A stretch of 64,000 bases of DNA from Roseiarcus sp050010035 (GTDB taxonomy: Bacteria > Pseudomonadota > Alphaproteobacteria > Rhizobiales > Beijerinckiaceae). The stretch is taken from the NCBI GenBank assembly GCA_050010035.1, contig JBEKLU010000012.1:1-64000 (forward strand), written 5' to 3'. The position numbers were made by a program, and so were the translations under genes. The notes under the pieces are model-generated. The model made no database searches and had not been told where the DNA came from. It saw only the letters and a program-made list of their open reading frames with translations. Of the stretch, positions 33,674 to 42,775 are shown in pieces. How positions within the stretch are numbered: position 1 is the stretch's first letter; each line of letters opens with the position of its first letter.

Positions 33674-34534
33674 TCATGCGCCGGCGGCGGGAAAGTCGGC
33701 GCCGAGACTCGTCTGCTCCCACACGTCGAATTCGCGCAGAATCGCGTTGAGCTGGCCGCGCGCGATCTCGAGGCCCTGGCGGCCGAGCACCAGATGATGC
33801 GGCGGCGTCGGCGACAACAGCGCCTCGATGACCGCCTCGGCGGCGCGCGCCGGATCGCCCGGCTGTTTGCCGCTGTATCCAGGGATCTCGCGCCGCCGCT
33901 TGCCGGCGGTCTCGGCGTAATCGGCGATGACGTTGGGCGATTGCTTGAGCGAGCGGCCGCCCCAGTCGGTGCGGAACGGCCCCGGCTCGACCAGCAGCAC
34001 GCGCAGGCCGAGCGGCTCGACCTCCTGGGCGAGCGCCTCCGAAAGGCCCTCGACCGCGAATTTCGAGGCGGCGTAATATCCTCCGCCTGCCGACCCGCGA
34101 AGGCCGCCGACCGAGGCGACGTTGACGATCGCGCCGTGGCGGCGCGCCCGCATGCCCGGCAGCACCGCGCGGATCATCGCCGTCAGGCCGAAGAAGTTGG
34201 TCTCGAACTGGGCGCGGATTCCCTCGTCCTCGCCTTCCTCCACCGCGGCCATGTAGCCGTAGCCGGCGTTGTTGACGAGCACGTCGATGCGGCCGAACGC
34301 GCGCTCGGTCTCGGCGACGGCGTTCTTGATCTGATCGGCGTCGGTCACGTCGAGCGCGAGCGCCATCGCCTGACCGTCGCGCCCGGCGACGAGATCGGCG
34401 ATCTGCTGGGGATCGCGCGCGCTCGCCGCGACGCGAAAGCCGCGCCCCAGCGCAGCGCGGGCGAACTCGCGCCCGAAGCCGCTCGAGCAGCCGGTGATCA
34501 GCCAGACCGGGGATTGGGTTGAACTCTCGGCCAT
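33674..34534 (-). CDS. Short-chain dehydrogenase/reductase
   Basis: Classical SDR of 286 residues. WLITGCSSGFGREFA is the cofactor-binding glycine motif, VLVNNAGYGY the structural NAG motif, and VNVASVGGLRGSAGGGYYAASKFAVEG contributes the Ser-Tyr-Lys catalytic set. ATG 34534 begins MAESSTQSP just before the Rossmann fold; the upstream open frame is low-complexity. It is divergent from the radical SAM gene. Substrate unknown. Confidence 0.93.
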   Translation of the reverse strand: MAESSTQSPVWLITGCSSGFGREFARAALGRGFRVAASARDPQQIADLVAGRDGQAMALALDVTDADQIKNAVAETERAFGRIDVLVNNAGYGYMAAVEEGEDEGIRAQFETNFFGLTAMIRAVLPGMRARRHGAIVNVASVGGLRGSAGGGYYAASKFAVEGLSEALAQEVEPLGLRVLLVEPGPFRTDWGGRSLKQSPNVIADYAETAGKRRREIPGYSGKQPGDPARAAEAVIEALLSPTPPHHLVLGRQGLEIARGQLNAILREFDVWEQTSLGADFPAAGA

Positions 34535-34755
34535 GGAACGCTCTCCTCGATTGGGCGCAGGCGCGCTCGCGCCGTCCGGCGCGCCGGGCGAAGCAGCCCC
34601 CGATTCAGCGGCGTTCGGCGCGATCCGCCGCAGCCGCCGGCCATTGCGTCCGAATGCGCCGCGCTTCGCATTGACGGCGGTCAAGTCGCGCTCGCCGCGC
34701 CGGCACCGTCCGTTTCTTTGCGCTTGACGAGACGGCGCGGCCGGATTAGACAATT

Positions 34756-34770
34756 GTTCATGATTTGTTC
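34756..34770 (+). promoter_or_regulatory. Putative LexA (SOS) box, GTTC-N7-GTTC
   Basis: GTTC at 34756-34759 and GTTC at 34767-34770 are separated by exactly seven AT-rich bases (ATGATTT). This is the direct-repeat LexA site known from alphaproteobacteria. It ends 12 bases before the radical SAM ATG, in a short AT-rich patch of an otherwise GC-rich gap. Confidence 0.65.
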
Positions 34771-34782
34771 CGGACGACGACC

Positions 34783-35946
34783 ATGCCCGCCCAGTCAGCC
34801 AAACTCGTCGACGATTCCCAGCGCGTCGTGGTCGCGAGCCGCCTCGGCGCCGCCTACGCCGACCGTCTCGTCGCCGCGGAGCGCCGGCGCGGCCGTGGCG
34901 CGGCGTCGAACGCCTCGGGACGGTTCGAGCTTCTGCGGCGCGAGGATTTCGACGACGGCTGGGAGCCGGACGAGGCGCCCGCGCCCTTCGAGACCGAGGT
35001 CACGCTGGAGCGGGCGCGTTCGATCATTGCGCGCAACCAGTCGCCCGACATCGCTTTCGACCGCTCGATCAATCCCTATCGCGGCTGCGAGCACGGCTGC
35101 TTCTACTGCTTCGCGCGGCCGAGCCACGCCTATCTCGGCCTGTCCGCCGGCCTCGATTTCGAGAGCAAGCTGTTCGTCAAGGACGGCGCGGCGGCGCTGC
35201 TGGAGCGCGAGCTCGCGGCGCCCAAGTATCGCCCGCGCGGCATAGCGCTCGGCGCGAACACCGACGCCTATCAGCCGATCGAGCGGCGATATCGCGTCAC
35301 TCGCTCCATTCTCGAAGTCCTTTCTCGCGCGCGCCACCCCGTCGCCATCGTCACCAAGTCCAATCTGGTCTTACGCGATCTCGATCTCATCGCGCCGATG
35401 GCGGCTGAGGGGCTCGTCAAGGTCTTCGTCTCGGTGACGACGCTCGATCGTGACGTGGCGCGGCAGATGGAGCCGCGCGCGCCGACGCCGGGACGTCGCA
35501 TCGAGGCGATCGAACGGCTGGCTCGAGCCGGGGTTCCCGTCGGGGTGATCGCGGCGCCGATCATCCCGGCGGTCAACGACGGCGAAATCGAGGCGATCCT
35601 GACGCGCGCCCGTCAGGCGGGCGCGCGCGAAGCGGGCTACGTCACGCTGCGGCTGCCGCTGGAATTGCGAGAGATCTTTCGCGAGTGGCTCGCCGTGAAC
35701 TTCCCCGACAGGCTCAAGCACGCGCTTTCGCTCACGCAGTCGATGCACGGCGGCAAGGACTACGATTCGCAATGGGGCCGGCGCATGGCGGGCTCCGGCC
35801 CCTATGCCTGGATGATCGGACGCCGCTTCGAGATCGCGGCCAAGCGGCTGGGCTATCGCGAGACGCCGCTCGAGCTGAGGAACGACCTGTTCCGGGCGCC
35901 GGTCCTCGGCGACGCGGCCGAGCCGCGGCAGTTGTCGCTGTTCTGA
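34783..35946 (+). CDS. PA0069-family radical SAM protein (SplB-like)
   Basis: Protein of 387 residues. INPYRGCEHGCFYCFARPSH contains the CxxxCxxC cluster that binds the [4Fe-4S] of radical SAM enzymes. GALGANTDAYQPIE-like residues and the later VGVIAAPIIPAVND and HGGKDYDSQWGRRM complete the COG1533 (spore-photoproduct-lyase-like) fold. ATG 34783 is the natural start; an upstream TTG at 34765 falls in the LexA box. The exact reaction is unknown, but the SOS-type box points to a role in DNA damage. Confidence 0.9.
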   Translation: MPAQSAKLVDDSQRVVVASRLGAAYADRLVAAERRRGRGAASNASGRFELLRREDFDDGWEPDEAPAPFETEVTLERARSIIARNQSPDIAFDRSINPYRGCEHGCFYCFARPSHAYLGLSAGLDFESKLFVKDGAAALLERELAAPKYRPRGIALGANTDAYQPIERRYRVTRSILEVLSRARHPVAIVTKSNLVLRDLDLIAPMAAEGLVKVFVSVTTLDRDVARQMEPRAPTPGRRIEAIERLARAGVPVGVIAAPIIPAVNDGEIEAILTRARQAGAREAGYVTLRLPLELREIFREWLAVNFPDRLKHALSLTQSMHGGKDYDSQWGRRMAGSGPYAWMIGRRFEIAAKRLGYRETPLELRNDLFRAPVLGDAAEPRQLSLF

Positions 35947-36025
35947 GGGCGATTTGTAGACGCGCGCGGCGAGCGCGTCGGGCGCGACAGCGCCTTGTCG
36001 CCGAAAAATCGACGCCGCCGAAAGA

Positions 36026-36044
36026 GCGCGGCCAGCGGCCGCGC
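36026..36044. terminator. Hairpin between convergent genes
   Basis: GCGCGGCC and GGCCGCGC form a perfect 8-bp stem with loop AGC between the 3' ends of the radical SAM gene and the CFA synthase gene. There is no clear T-run on either side, so it may act as a weak bidirectional or Rho-assisted terminator. Confidence 0.4.
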
Positions 36045-36073
36045 CTGCAAAGCGCCCGGCGCTCCCGCCCCGC

Positions 36074-37327
36074 TCAGCTCGCCACGCGCCACAGCGCGGC
36101 CTGCGAGGCCTCGCGCTTGCGCAACTGCGCTTCGCGCTCGACGATGTAGTCGCGCGTGCGCGGCACGACGTCCTGCCGTTTGGCGAGCTGGATCTGGAAC
36201 ACCATGTGGCCGTAGACTCGGAACGAGGCTTCCGAGCCCGCCAAATAGAATTCCCACATCCGGCAGAATCGCTCGTCGTAGAGCGCCTTGACCTCCTCGC
36301 GATGCGCGAGGAAGCGCTCGCGCCAGGCCTTCAGCGTGTCGGCGTAATGCAGCCGCAGGATCTCCGTATCCGTGACGTAAAGGCCGCTTCTCTCGATCGA
36401 GGCCATCACTTCCGACACGCTCGGGATGTAGCCGCCCGGGAAAATGTATTTCTTGATCCAGGGATTGGTCGCGCCCGGGCCGTCGCTGCGGCCGATCGCG
36501 TGCAGCACCATCACCCCGTCGTCCTTCAAGAGACGGCGGACTTTGCCGAAAAACTCGTCGAATCCGGCGATGCCGACGTGTTCGAACATGCCCACCGAGA
36601 CGATGCGGTCGAACTGCTCGTCGACGTCCCGGTAATCCTGCAGGCGAAAGGCGACGCGCTCGGCGAGCCCGGCTTCGGCCGCCCGCCGCGAGGCGACCGT
36701 CATTTGCTCCTGCGACAAGGTGACCCCGGTGGCGCGCGCGCCGGCGACCTGCGCCAGATAGAGCGCCGTGCCGCCGAAGCCGCAGCCGATGTCGAGCGTC
36801 GAATGCCGCTCGTCGACGAGCAGCTTGGCCGCCAGATGGCGCTTCTTGGCGAGCTGCGCTTCCTCCAGCGTCTGGCCGTCGCGCTCGAAATAGGCGCAGG
36901 AATATTGCAAGTCCGCGTCGAGGAAGAGGCGGTAGAGCCGCCGATCGAGATCGTAGTGGCGGGCGATGTTGCTCCGCGCGTGCTTGCGGTCGTTGCGCTG
37001 ATGGAAGCGGCGCAGCGCGATGCGCGCCTCGTTCAGCACCGCGAGCCAGCTCAACCCGGCGTAGGAGCACATGTTGCGCGCGCCGAGCGCGAGAAGGTCG
37101 TAAAGGTCGCCGCGCGTCTGTTCGAGGCGGCCGTCCATGTAGAGTTCGCCGAGCGCCAGCTCGGGGTCGAGCGTCAATTCGCGCTCGGCGGCGCGGTCGG
37201 CGATCCTGATCGCCAGGCGCGGCCCGGTGCGGTCGCCGAAGACGCGCGTGACGCCGTCGCAGGTTTCGACTTCGAGATGGCCGAAGCGGATGAGCTTGGT
37301 GAGAAAAAACGCTAAGAAGTTGGTCAT
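36074..37327 (-). CDS. cfa: Cyclopropane-fatty-acyl-phospholipid synthase
   Basis: SAM-dependent methyltransferase of 417 residues that adds a methylene to cis double bonds of membrane phospholipid acyl chains. Typical blocks are NIARHYDLDRRLYRLFLD, YSCAYFERDGQTLEEAQ, the SAM site LDIGCGFGGTALYLA, IVSVGMFEHVG and NPWIKKYIFPGGYIPS. The RBS is weak; ATG 37327 is chosen because MTNFLAFFLTKLIRFG is a usual start of the family. It stands alone, divergent from secA. Confidence 0.94.
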   Translation of the reverse strand: MTNFLAFFLTKLIRFGHLEVETCDGVTRVFGDRTGPRLAIRIADRAAERELTLDPELALGELYMDGRLEQTRGDLYDLLALGARNMCSYAGLSWLAVLNEARIALRRFHQRNDRKHARSNIARHYDLDRRLYRLFLDADLQYSCAYFERDGQTLEEAQLAKKRHLAAKLLVDERHSTLDIGCGFGGTALYLAQVAGARATGVTLSQEQMTVASRRAAEAGLAERVAFRLQDYRDVDEQFDRIVSVGMFEHVGIAGFDEFFGKVRRLLKDDGVMVLHAIGRSDGPGATNPWIKKYIFPGGYIPSVSEVMASIERSGLYVTDTEILRLHYADTLKAWRERFLAHREEVKALYDERFCRMWEFYLAGSEASFRVYGHMVFQIQLAKRQDVVPRTRDYIVEREAQLRKREASQAALWRVAS

Positions 37328-37489
37328 GCGACGCCCCCTCGGCGAAACGAGCCTGGGCGCCAAAGGGCCAACAGGCCGCCAAACAGTGATCGAAAGTCTA
37401 CGCACGAAAATCTGGAATTTCAATATTTCTAGCGGCCGGTTCGGAAGTTTGCGCGCCGCGCGGCGCGCCGCTTCCGCCGAGCCGCGTCA

Positions 37490-37518
37490 TTGACAAGGCC
37501 GGCGGCGGCTCCTATCTC
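37490..37518 (+). promoter_or_regulatory. Probable secA promoter
   Basis: A perfect -35 TTGACA (37490-37495) is followed after 17 bases by TATCTC (37513-37518). The transcript would have a leader of about 195 nt before secA. Confidence 0.5.
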
Positions 37519-37719
37519 AGCGCCCGATCTCTCCCGTGGCGCGGAAAACGGCGCAACCCGCGTCATTTTTTCGCGCTTTTGTCGTCGTCATCGCCTGATA
37601 TGCCGGGCGGCCCGCCGCGAGGAGTTCGGCGCCCGAGCGCGTCGATGCGCTGGGAACGTCGAGCCGGCGTTGCGGTCAATGGGATTGGCGAAGTCGTCGC
37701 GGGGTCGGAAAGGTCGGAG

Positions 37720-40542
37720 ATGCTCGGCTCTTATTTGAAGAAGGTGTTCGGCTCCTCGAACGATCGGCGCCTGAAGGGCTATCGGCCCAAGGTCGCCGCC
37801 GTCAACGCCCTGGAGCCGGAATTCGCGGCGCTGAGCGACGAACAATTGCGGGGCAAGACCGACGAATTCCGCGCCGCCGTCGCCGCCGGCAAGAGCCTCG
37901 ACGAGCTCGCCGCTCCGGCGTTCGCGGCGGTGCGCGAAGCGGCCAAACGCACCCTCAAGCAGCGCCACTTCGACGTGCAGCTCATCGGCGGGCTGGTGCT
38001 GCACGAGGGCGCGATCGCTGAAATGCGCACCGGCGAAGGCAAGACGCTGGTGGCGACGCTCGCGTGCTATCTCAACGCGCTCGCCGGCAAGGGTGTGCAC
38101 GTCGTCACCGTCAACGACTATCTCGCCCGCCGCGACTCGGAGTGGATGGGCGAGATCCACAAGTTCCTCGGCATGAGCGTCGGCGTGATCGTCCACGGCC
38201 TCGACGACGAGGAGCGCCGCCAGGCCTACGCCGCCGACATCACCTACGGCACCAACAACGAATTCGGCTTCGACTATCTGCGCGACAACATGAAGTACGA
38301 CATGGCGCAGATGGTGCAGCGCGGGCACAACTTCGCCATCGTCGACGAAGTCGACTCGATTCTCGTCGACGAGGCGCGCACGCCGCTGATCATCTCCGGT
38401 CCGTCGGAAGATCGTTCGGGCCTCTACGTCGGCGCCGACGCCCTGATCCCGCAACTGAAGCGCGAGGATTACGAGATCGACGAAAAGCAGCGCACGGTCA
38501 ATTTGACCGAGGTCGGCAACGAGCGCGTCGAGGCGCTGTTGCGCGCCGCCGGGATGTTGAAGGAGGGATTCCTCTACGAGGCCGCCAACGCGACCCTCGT
38601 CCATCACGTCAATCAGGCGTTGCGCGCGCACAAGCTGTTCCAGCGCGACAAGGACTATATCGTGCGCAACGACGAGGTCGTCATCGTCGACGAGTTCACC
38701 GGCCGCATGATGCCCGGCCGGCGCTATTCGGAAGGGCTGCATCAGGCGCTCGAGGCCAAGGAAGGGGTGACCGTCCAGCCGGAGAACGTCACCCTCGCCT
38801 CGATCACGTTCCAGAACTATTTCCGGCTCTACGACAAACTCGCTGGGATGACCGGCACGGCGGCGACGGAGGCCGACGAATTCGCCGAGATCTACAAACT
38901 GATCGTCGTCGAAATTCCGACGCATCGGCCGGTGTGCCGCCTCGACGAGGACGACGAGGTCTATCGCACCGGCGAGGAGAAGCTGCGCGCGGTGGTGCGC
39001 GAGATCGAGGACGCGAACGCCAAGATGCAGCCGATGCTGGTCGGCACGACCTCGATCGAGAAGTCGGAGCAATTGGGCGACGTCCTCGAGCGCCGCGGCT
39101 ACAAGAAGATCGACTTCACCCAGCCGGGCGCGATGACCGCGCTCTACGCCGCGGCGCGCGCCGGCAAGCCGTCGAAGAATTTCGCCATCCTCAACGCGCG
39201 CCACCACGAGCAGGAGGCGTTCATCGTCGCGGAGGCCGGCGTTCCCGGCGCGATCACCATCGCCACCAACATGGCCGGCCGCGGCACCGACATTCAGCTC
39301 GGCGGCAACGTCGAGATGCGCGTCAAGCAGGAACTCGACCCGGCGGCCTCGCAAGAGGAGCGCGACGCCAAGGAAGCGGCCGTGCGCGCCGAGGTCGCCG
39401 ACTTCAAGCAGAAGGCGATCGAGGCCGGCGGGCTCTATATCGTCGGCACCGAGCGTCACGAGAGCCGGCGCATCGACAACCAGTTGCGCGGCCGCTCGGG
39501 GCGTCAGGGCGACCCCGGCCGCTCCAAGTTCTTCCTGTCGCTGCAGGACGACCTGATGCGCATTTTCGGCTCCGAGCGCATGGACGCGATGCTCAAGCGC
39601 CTCGGGCTCCAGGAGGACGAGGCGATCGTCCACCCGTGGATCAACAAGGCGCTGGAGAAGGCGCAGCAGAAGGTCGAAGCGCGCAACTTCGACATCCGCA
39701 AGAACATTCTCAAGTTCGATAACGTGATGAACGACCAGCGCAAGGTCATCTTCGAGGACCGGCGCACGATGATGGCGCAGGATTCGCTCGAGCCGACGAT
39801 CGCCGAAATGCGCGCGGGCGTCATCGACGATCTCGTCGCCAAGCACATTCCTCCCGACGCCTATCCCGAGGCCTGGGACGTCGCCGGCCTGAAGCAGGAG
39901 ATCGCGGGCAAGCTCAATCTCGATCTGCCGGTCGAGGCCTGGGCGAAGGAAGAGGGCATCGGCGACGAGGAGATGGCCGAGCGCCTGCAGAAGGCCGCCG
40001 ACGAGGCCTACGCCGAGCGCGTCGCGCGCAACACGCCCGAGGCGATGCGCTACGTCGAAAAGCAGGTCATCCTGCAATCCCTCGACCATCTCTGGCGCGA
40101 GCATCTGGTCACCCTCGACCACCTGCGCCAGGTCATCGGTTGGCGCGGCATGGCCCAGCGCGATCCGCTCAACGAATACAAGTCCGAAGCGTTCGATCTC
40201 TTCCGCATCCTGATCGCGCAATGGCACGAGGCGGTGACCGCGCAGATGACGCGCGTCGAGGTGCGCTTCCAGGCGCCCGAGCCGCCGCCCCCGCCGATGC
40301 AGTTCCAGCACCTCGATCCGCGCACCGGCGAGAACGAGTCGCCGTTCGGCGAAATCGCCGAGCCGGTCGACAGCGGCCCGTTCGCCGCTCTCTCCGTCGC
40401 GGCGACCGCGGCGCTGGCGCTGGGAGGAGTCGCCGAGCGCGATCCCAAGAATCCCGCGAGTTGGGGCAAGATCGGCCGCAACGAACCGTGCCCCTGCGGC
40501 TCGGGCAAGAAGTTCAAGCATTGTCACGGCCAGTTCGCCTGA
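37720..40542 (+). CDS. secA: Preprotein translocase ATPase SecA
   Basis: Motor ATPase of 940 residues that drives unfolded preproteins through SecYEG. Visible are MRTGEGKTLVATLACYLNAL (Walker A), VDEVDSILVDEARTPLIISG (DEAD-like motif), NMAGRGTDIQLGGNVE, RRIDNQLRGRSGRQGDPG, and the C-terminal zinc motif CPCGSGKKFKHCHG, which binds SecB and lipid. ATG 37720 (MLGSYLKKVFGS) is the usual start. The 3' end may overlap the start of prmC. Confidence 0.98.
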   Translation: MLGSYLKKVFGSSNDRRLKGYRPKVAAVNALEPEFAALSDEQLRGKTDEFRAAVAAGKSLDELAAPAFAAVREAAKRTLKQRHFDVQLIGGLVLHEGAIAEMRTGEGKTLVATLACYLNALAGKGVHVVTVNDYLARRDSEWMGEIHKFLGMSVGVIVHGLDDEERRQAYAADITYGTNNEFGFDYLRDNMKYDMAQMVQRGHNFAIVDEVDSILVDEARTPLIISGPSEDRSGLYVGADALIPQLKREDYEIDEKQRTVNLTEVGNERVEALLRAAGMLKEGFLYEAANATLVHHVNQALRAHKLFQRDKDYIVRNDEVVIVDEFTGRMMPGRRYSEGLHQALEAKEGVTVQPENVTLASITFQNYFRLYDKLAGMTGTAATEADEFAEIYKLIVVEIPTHRPVCRLDEDDEVYRTGEEKLRAVVREIEDANAKMQPMLVGTTSIEKSEQLGDVLERRGYKKIDFTQPGAMTALYAAARAGKPSKNFAILNARHHEQEAFIVAEAGVPGAITIATNMAGRGTDIQLGGNVEMRVKQELDPAASQEERDAKEAAVRAEVADFKQKAIEAGGLYIVGTERHESRRIDNQLRGRSGRQGDPGRSKFFLSLQDDLMRIFGSERMDAMLKRLGLQEDEAIVHPWINKALEKAQQKVEARNFDIRKNILKFDNVMNDQRKVIFEDRRTMMAQDSLEPTIAEMRAGVIDDLVAKHIPPDAYPEAWDVAGLKQEIAGKLNLDLPVEAWAKEEGIGDEEMAERLQKAADEAYAERVARNTPEAMRYVEKQVILQSLDHLWREHLVTLDHLRQVIGWRGMAQRDPLNEYKSEAFDLFRILIAQWHEAVTAQMTRVEVRFQAPEPPPPPMQFQHLDPRTGENESPFGEIAEPVDSGPFAALSVAATAALALGGVAERDPKNPASWGKIGRNEPCPCGSGKKFKHCHGQFA

Positions 40543-41432
40543 CGCCGGGCGGCGGGCTTCGAGCCGATACGACGCGGGCCGAGGCGCTGGACGTCTTGGC
40601 GCGCGCGATGCGCGACGTCGCCGACGAACCCCAACGCGAGGCGCGGCTGCTGCTCGCCGCGGCGGGCGGGCTGAGACTCGTCGATCTGATCGGCGCGCCC
40701 GACGCGCCGCTTGGCGCCGCCGCGCCCCAGGTCGAAGCGTTCGCCGGGCGGCGCGCCGCGGGCGAGCCGCTTTCGCGCATCGTCGGCAGGCGCGAGTTCT
40801 GGAGTCTCAGCCTGGCGATCTCGCCCGATGCGCTCGACCCGCGCCCGGAAACGGAGACGATCGTCGAGGCGGCGCTGGCCAGGTTCGCCCACCGGCGCGC
40901 CGAGGCTTTGCGCGTCCTCGATCTCGGCGTCGGCTCGGGCGCGCTGCTGTGCGCCATATTGACCGAGTTGCCCGCCGCAAGAGGGATCGGCGTCGACTTC
41001 AGCGAGGGGGCGGCGAGGATCGCGCGCGCCAACGTCGAGGCGCTCGGCCTGGGGAACCGCGCCGAAATCCGCGTCGGCGACTGGGGCGCGGGGCTCGACG
41101 GCCCGTTCGACCTCATCGTCGCCAACCCGCCCTACGTGCGCAGCGGCGAGATCGCGGGCCTTGCGCGAGAGGTGCGCGACCACGATCCGCGTCTCGCGCT
41201 CGACGGCGGCGAAGACGGGCTCGAGGCCTATCGCGCGATTCTGCCGCAGATCGCCCGGCTCCTCGCGCCGTCTTCGGGTTGGTTCTTCCTCGAAGTCGGC
41301 GCCGGCCAGGCCGAGGTTGTCGCGGACATCGCCACGTGGGCCGGGCTCGCCGACATGGCGATTCTTCCCGACCTCGCAGGCGTCCCGCGCGTCGTCGCCG
41401 GCCGGCTGAGCGAAGGAGCGCGCTCAGGCTAG
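40521..41432 (+). CDS. prmC: Release factor glutamine methyltransferase
   Basis: Methylates the GGQ glutamine of release factors RF1 and RF2. A helical N-terminal domain (EPQREARLLLAAAGGL) precedes the SAM fold: PRPETETIVEAAL, LDLGVGSGALLCAIL and the NPPY motif in LIVANPPYVRSGEI, then EVRDHDPRLALDGGEDGL. The start is uncertain. The frame has no ATG before residue 30, so TTG 40521, which overlaps secA by 22 bases, is the best candidate; ATG 40608 would remove conserved N-terminal helices. Overlap with secA suggests coupling. Confidence 0.87.
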   Translation: MSRPVRLTPGGGLRADTTRAEALDVLARAMRDVADEPQREARLLLAAAGGLRLVDLIGAPDAPLGAAAPQVEAFAGRRAAGEPLSRIVGRREFWSLSLAISPDALDPRPETETIVEAALARFAHRRAEALRVLDLGVGSGALLCAILTELPAARGIGVDFSEGAARIARANVEALGLGNRAEIRVGDWGAGLDGPFDLIVANPPYVRSGEIAGLAREVRDHDPRLALDGGEDGLEAYRAILPQIARLLAPSSGWFFLEVGAGQAEVVADIATWAGLADMAILPDLAGVPRVVAGRLSEGARSG

Positions 41433-41506
41433 GCTGGGCGCTTGCGTCTGCCGTCGATCCCCTTCACATTCGTCCGCGCTCCGCCCCTTTAGGACCGTGT
41501 GCGCCC

Positions 41507-41908
41507 TTGTCAGCCGAAGATCTCTCCACCGAACAGCCGCACGGCGAGCTCACCGTTCGCCTGCTCGCCATGCCCGCCGACACCAACGCCAACGGCGACA
41601 TCTTCGGCGGCTGGGTGCTCAGCCAGATGGATCAGGCGGGCGGCATCGCCGCGGTCGAACGCGCCCAGGGTCGCGTGGTGACCATCGCCGTCGAGGCGAT
41701 GACCTTCATCCGCCCGGTCAAGGTCGGCGACGTGCTGTGCGTCTATACTTCCATCGATCGCGTCGGGCGCACCTCGTTGAAAATCCATATCGAGGCCTGG
41801 GCGCGACGCTTCACCACGCATGTGCGCGAAAAGGTCACCGACGCCTATTTCACCTTCGTCGCCATCGACGAGAGCGGCCGGCCGCGCCCCGTGCCGCCGG
41901 CGGCTTGA
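41507..41908 (+). CDS. YciA-like acyl-CoA thioesterase (hotdog fold)
   Basis: Hotdog thioesterase of 133 residues that hydrolyses acyl-CoA. MPADTNANGDIFGGWVLSQMDQAG contains the family motif with the catalytic Asp region (about 20 residues long, key residues N-G-D and the Gly-Gly-Trp). EAMTFIRPVKVGDVLCVY and YFTFVAIDESG follow. A TTG at 41507 with AGGA upstream is my choice; no ATG precedes the conserved region. It is the last plus-strand gene before the convergent RNase D gene. Confidence 0.87.
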   Translation: MSAEDLSTEQPHGELTVRLLAMPADTNANGDIFGGWVLSQMDQAGGIAAVERAQGRVVTIAVEAMTFIRPVKVGDVLCVYTSIDRVGRTSLKIHIEAWARRFTTHVREKVTDAYFTFVAIDESGRPRPVPPAA

Positions 41909-41980
41909 GAAGCGCCTGGGCGCGATCCCTTCCCCCGCGAGGGGGGAAGGGGGCCCTTTCAATTTTGCCGATGCACGCCA

Positions 41981-42601
41981 TTAAGGCGAAGCGTGGGCGA
42001 AAATGTCCATCGTCGCGAAGCCGGCGAGGTCGAGCCGGACGCGTTCGGGCAGGTAGCCGAACGCCGCGCGCGCCAGCCCGTCGCGCCCCTCGCGCGTCAG
42101 CATCGCGTCGAGCTTGCCGCGCAACGCGTGCAGATAGAGCACGTCCGAAGCGGCGTAGGCGAGCTGGGCCTCGCTCAACGTCTCGGCGCCCCAGTCCGAG
42201 GACTGCTGCTGCTTGGAGATCTCGACCCCGATGAGTTCGCGCGTCAGGTCTTTGAGGCCGTGCCGGTCGGTGTAGGTGCGCGCGATCTTCGAGGCGATCT
42301 TGGTGCAATAGACCGGCGCCGGCATCACGCCGAAGGCGTGGCGCAGCACCGCCATGTCGAAGCGGCCGAAATGGAAGAGCTTGAGGACGTTTCCGTCGGC
42401 GAGCAGCCGCTCCAGATTGGGCGCGCGCGTCTGGCCGAACGCGATCTGGACAATGTCGGCGGTTCCGTCGCCGCGCGAAAGCTGCACCACGCAGAGCCGG
42501 TCGCGGCCGACCTCGAGGCCCAGCGTCTCGGTGTCGATGGCGACGGCGGGGCCGAGATCGAGATCGGCCGGAAGGTCGCCCTTGTGGAAGCGGATGGTCA
42601 T
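41981..42601 (-). CDS. rnd: Ribonuclease D-type 3'-5' exonuclease
   Basis: DEDDy exonuclease of 206 residues. VAIDTETLGLEVGRDRLC is Exo I (Asp, Glu), VLKLFHFGRFDMAVLRHAFG is Exo II, and AYAASDVLYLHALRGKL is Exo III with Tyr and Asp. It lacks the C-terminal HRDC repeats of long RNase D; this short form is common in alphaproteobacteria. Such enzymes trim structured RNA, including tRNA precursors. It is divergent from the COG0523 gene across an AT-rich gap. Confidence 0.92.
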   Translation of the reverse strand: MTIRFHKGDLPADLDLGPAVAIDTETLGLEVGRDRLCVVQLSRGDGTADIVQIAFGQTRAPNLERLLADGNVLKLFHFGRFDMAVLRHAFGVMPAPVYCTKIASKIARTYTDRHGLKDLTRELIGVEISKQQQSSDWGAETLSEAQLAYAASDVLYLHALRGKLDAMLTREGRDGLARAAFGYLPERVRLDLAGFATMDIFAHASP

Positions 42602-42630
42602 CGCGCGCCGCCCCCCGGCGCCTTGCGACC

Positions 42631-42693
42631 GCATAATACTTTGTTTTGGTTCATATTTTATGCTCTGGTAGGCGCCTGCATGATTAGCAGGCG
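42631..42693. promoter_or_regulatory. Two inverted repeats in the rnd / COG0523 divergent gap
   Basis: GCATAA (42631-42636) pairs with TTATGC (42658-42663) around an AT-rich core, and a perfect 7-bp stem CGCCTGC/GCAGGCG (42673-42693, loop ATGATTA) follows. They sit in the 174-base gap between divergent starts where promoters must lie. The second could be a protein-binding site or RNA hairpin. Confidence 0.4.
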
Positions 42694-42775
42694 GGCTGCG
42701 GAGCGTCAAGCAAACCTCGACTACCCGAGCCGGGCTTGCGCGGCGCCGGCGCGCCGTCCTAGTTTCGGCGCCGAC

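Noticed and set aside
37588..40527. A 979-codon open frame on the minus strand opposite secA
   Set aside because: Pure mirror of the secA codon pattern, low-complexity, no RBS or family signature.
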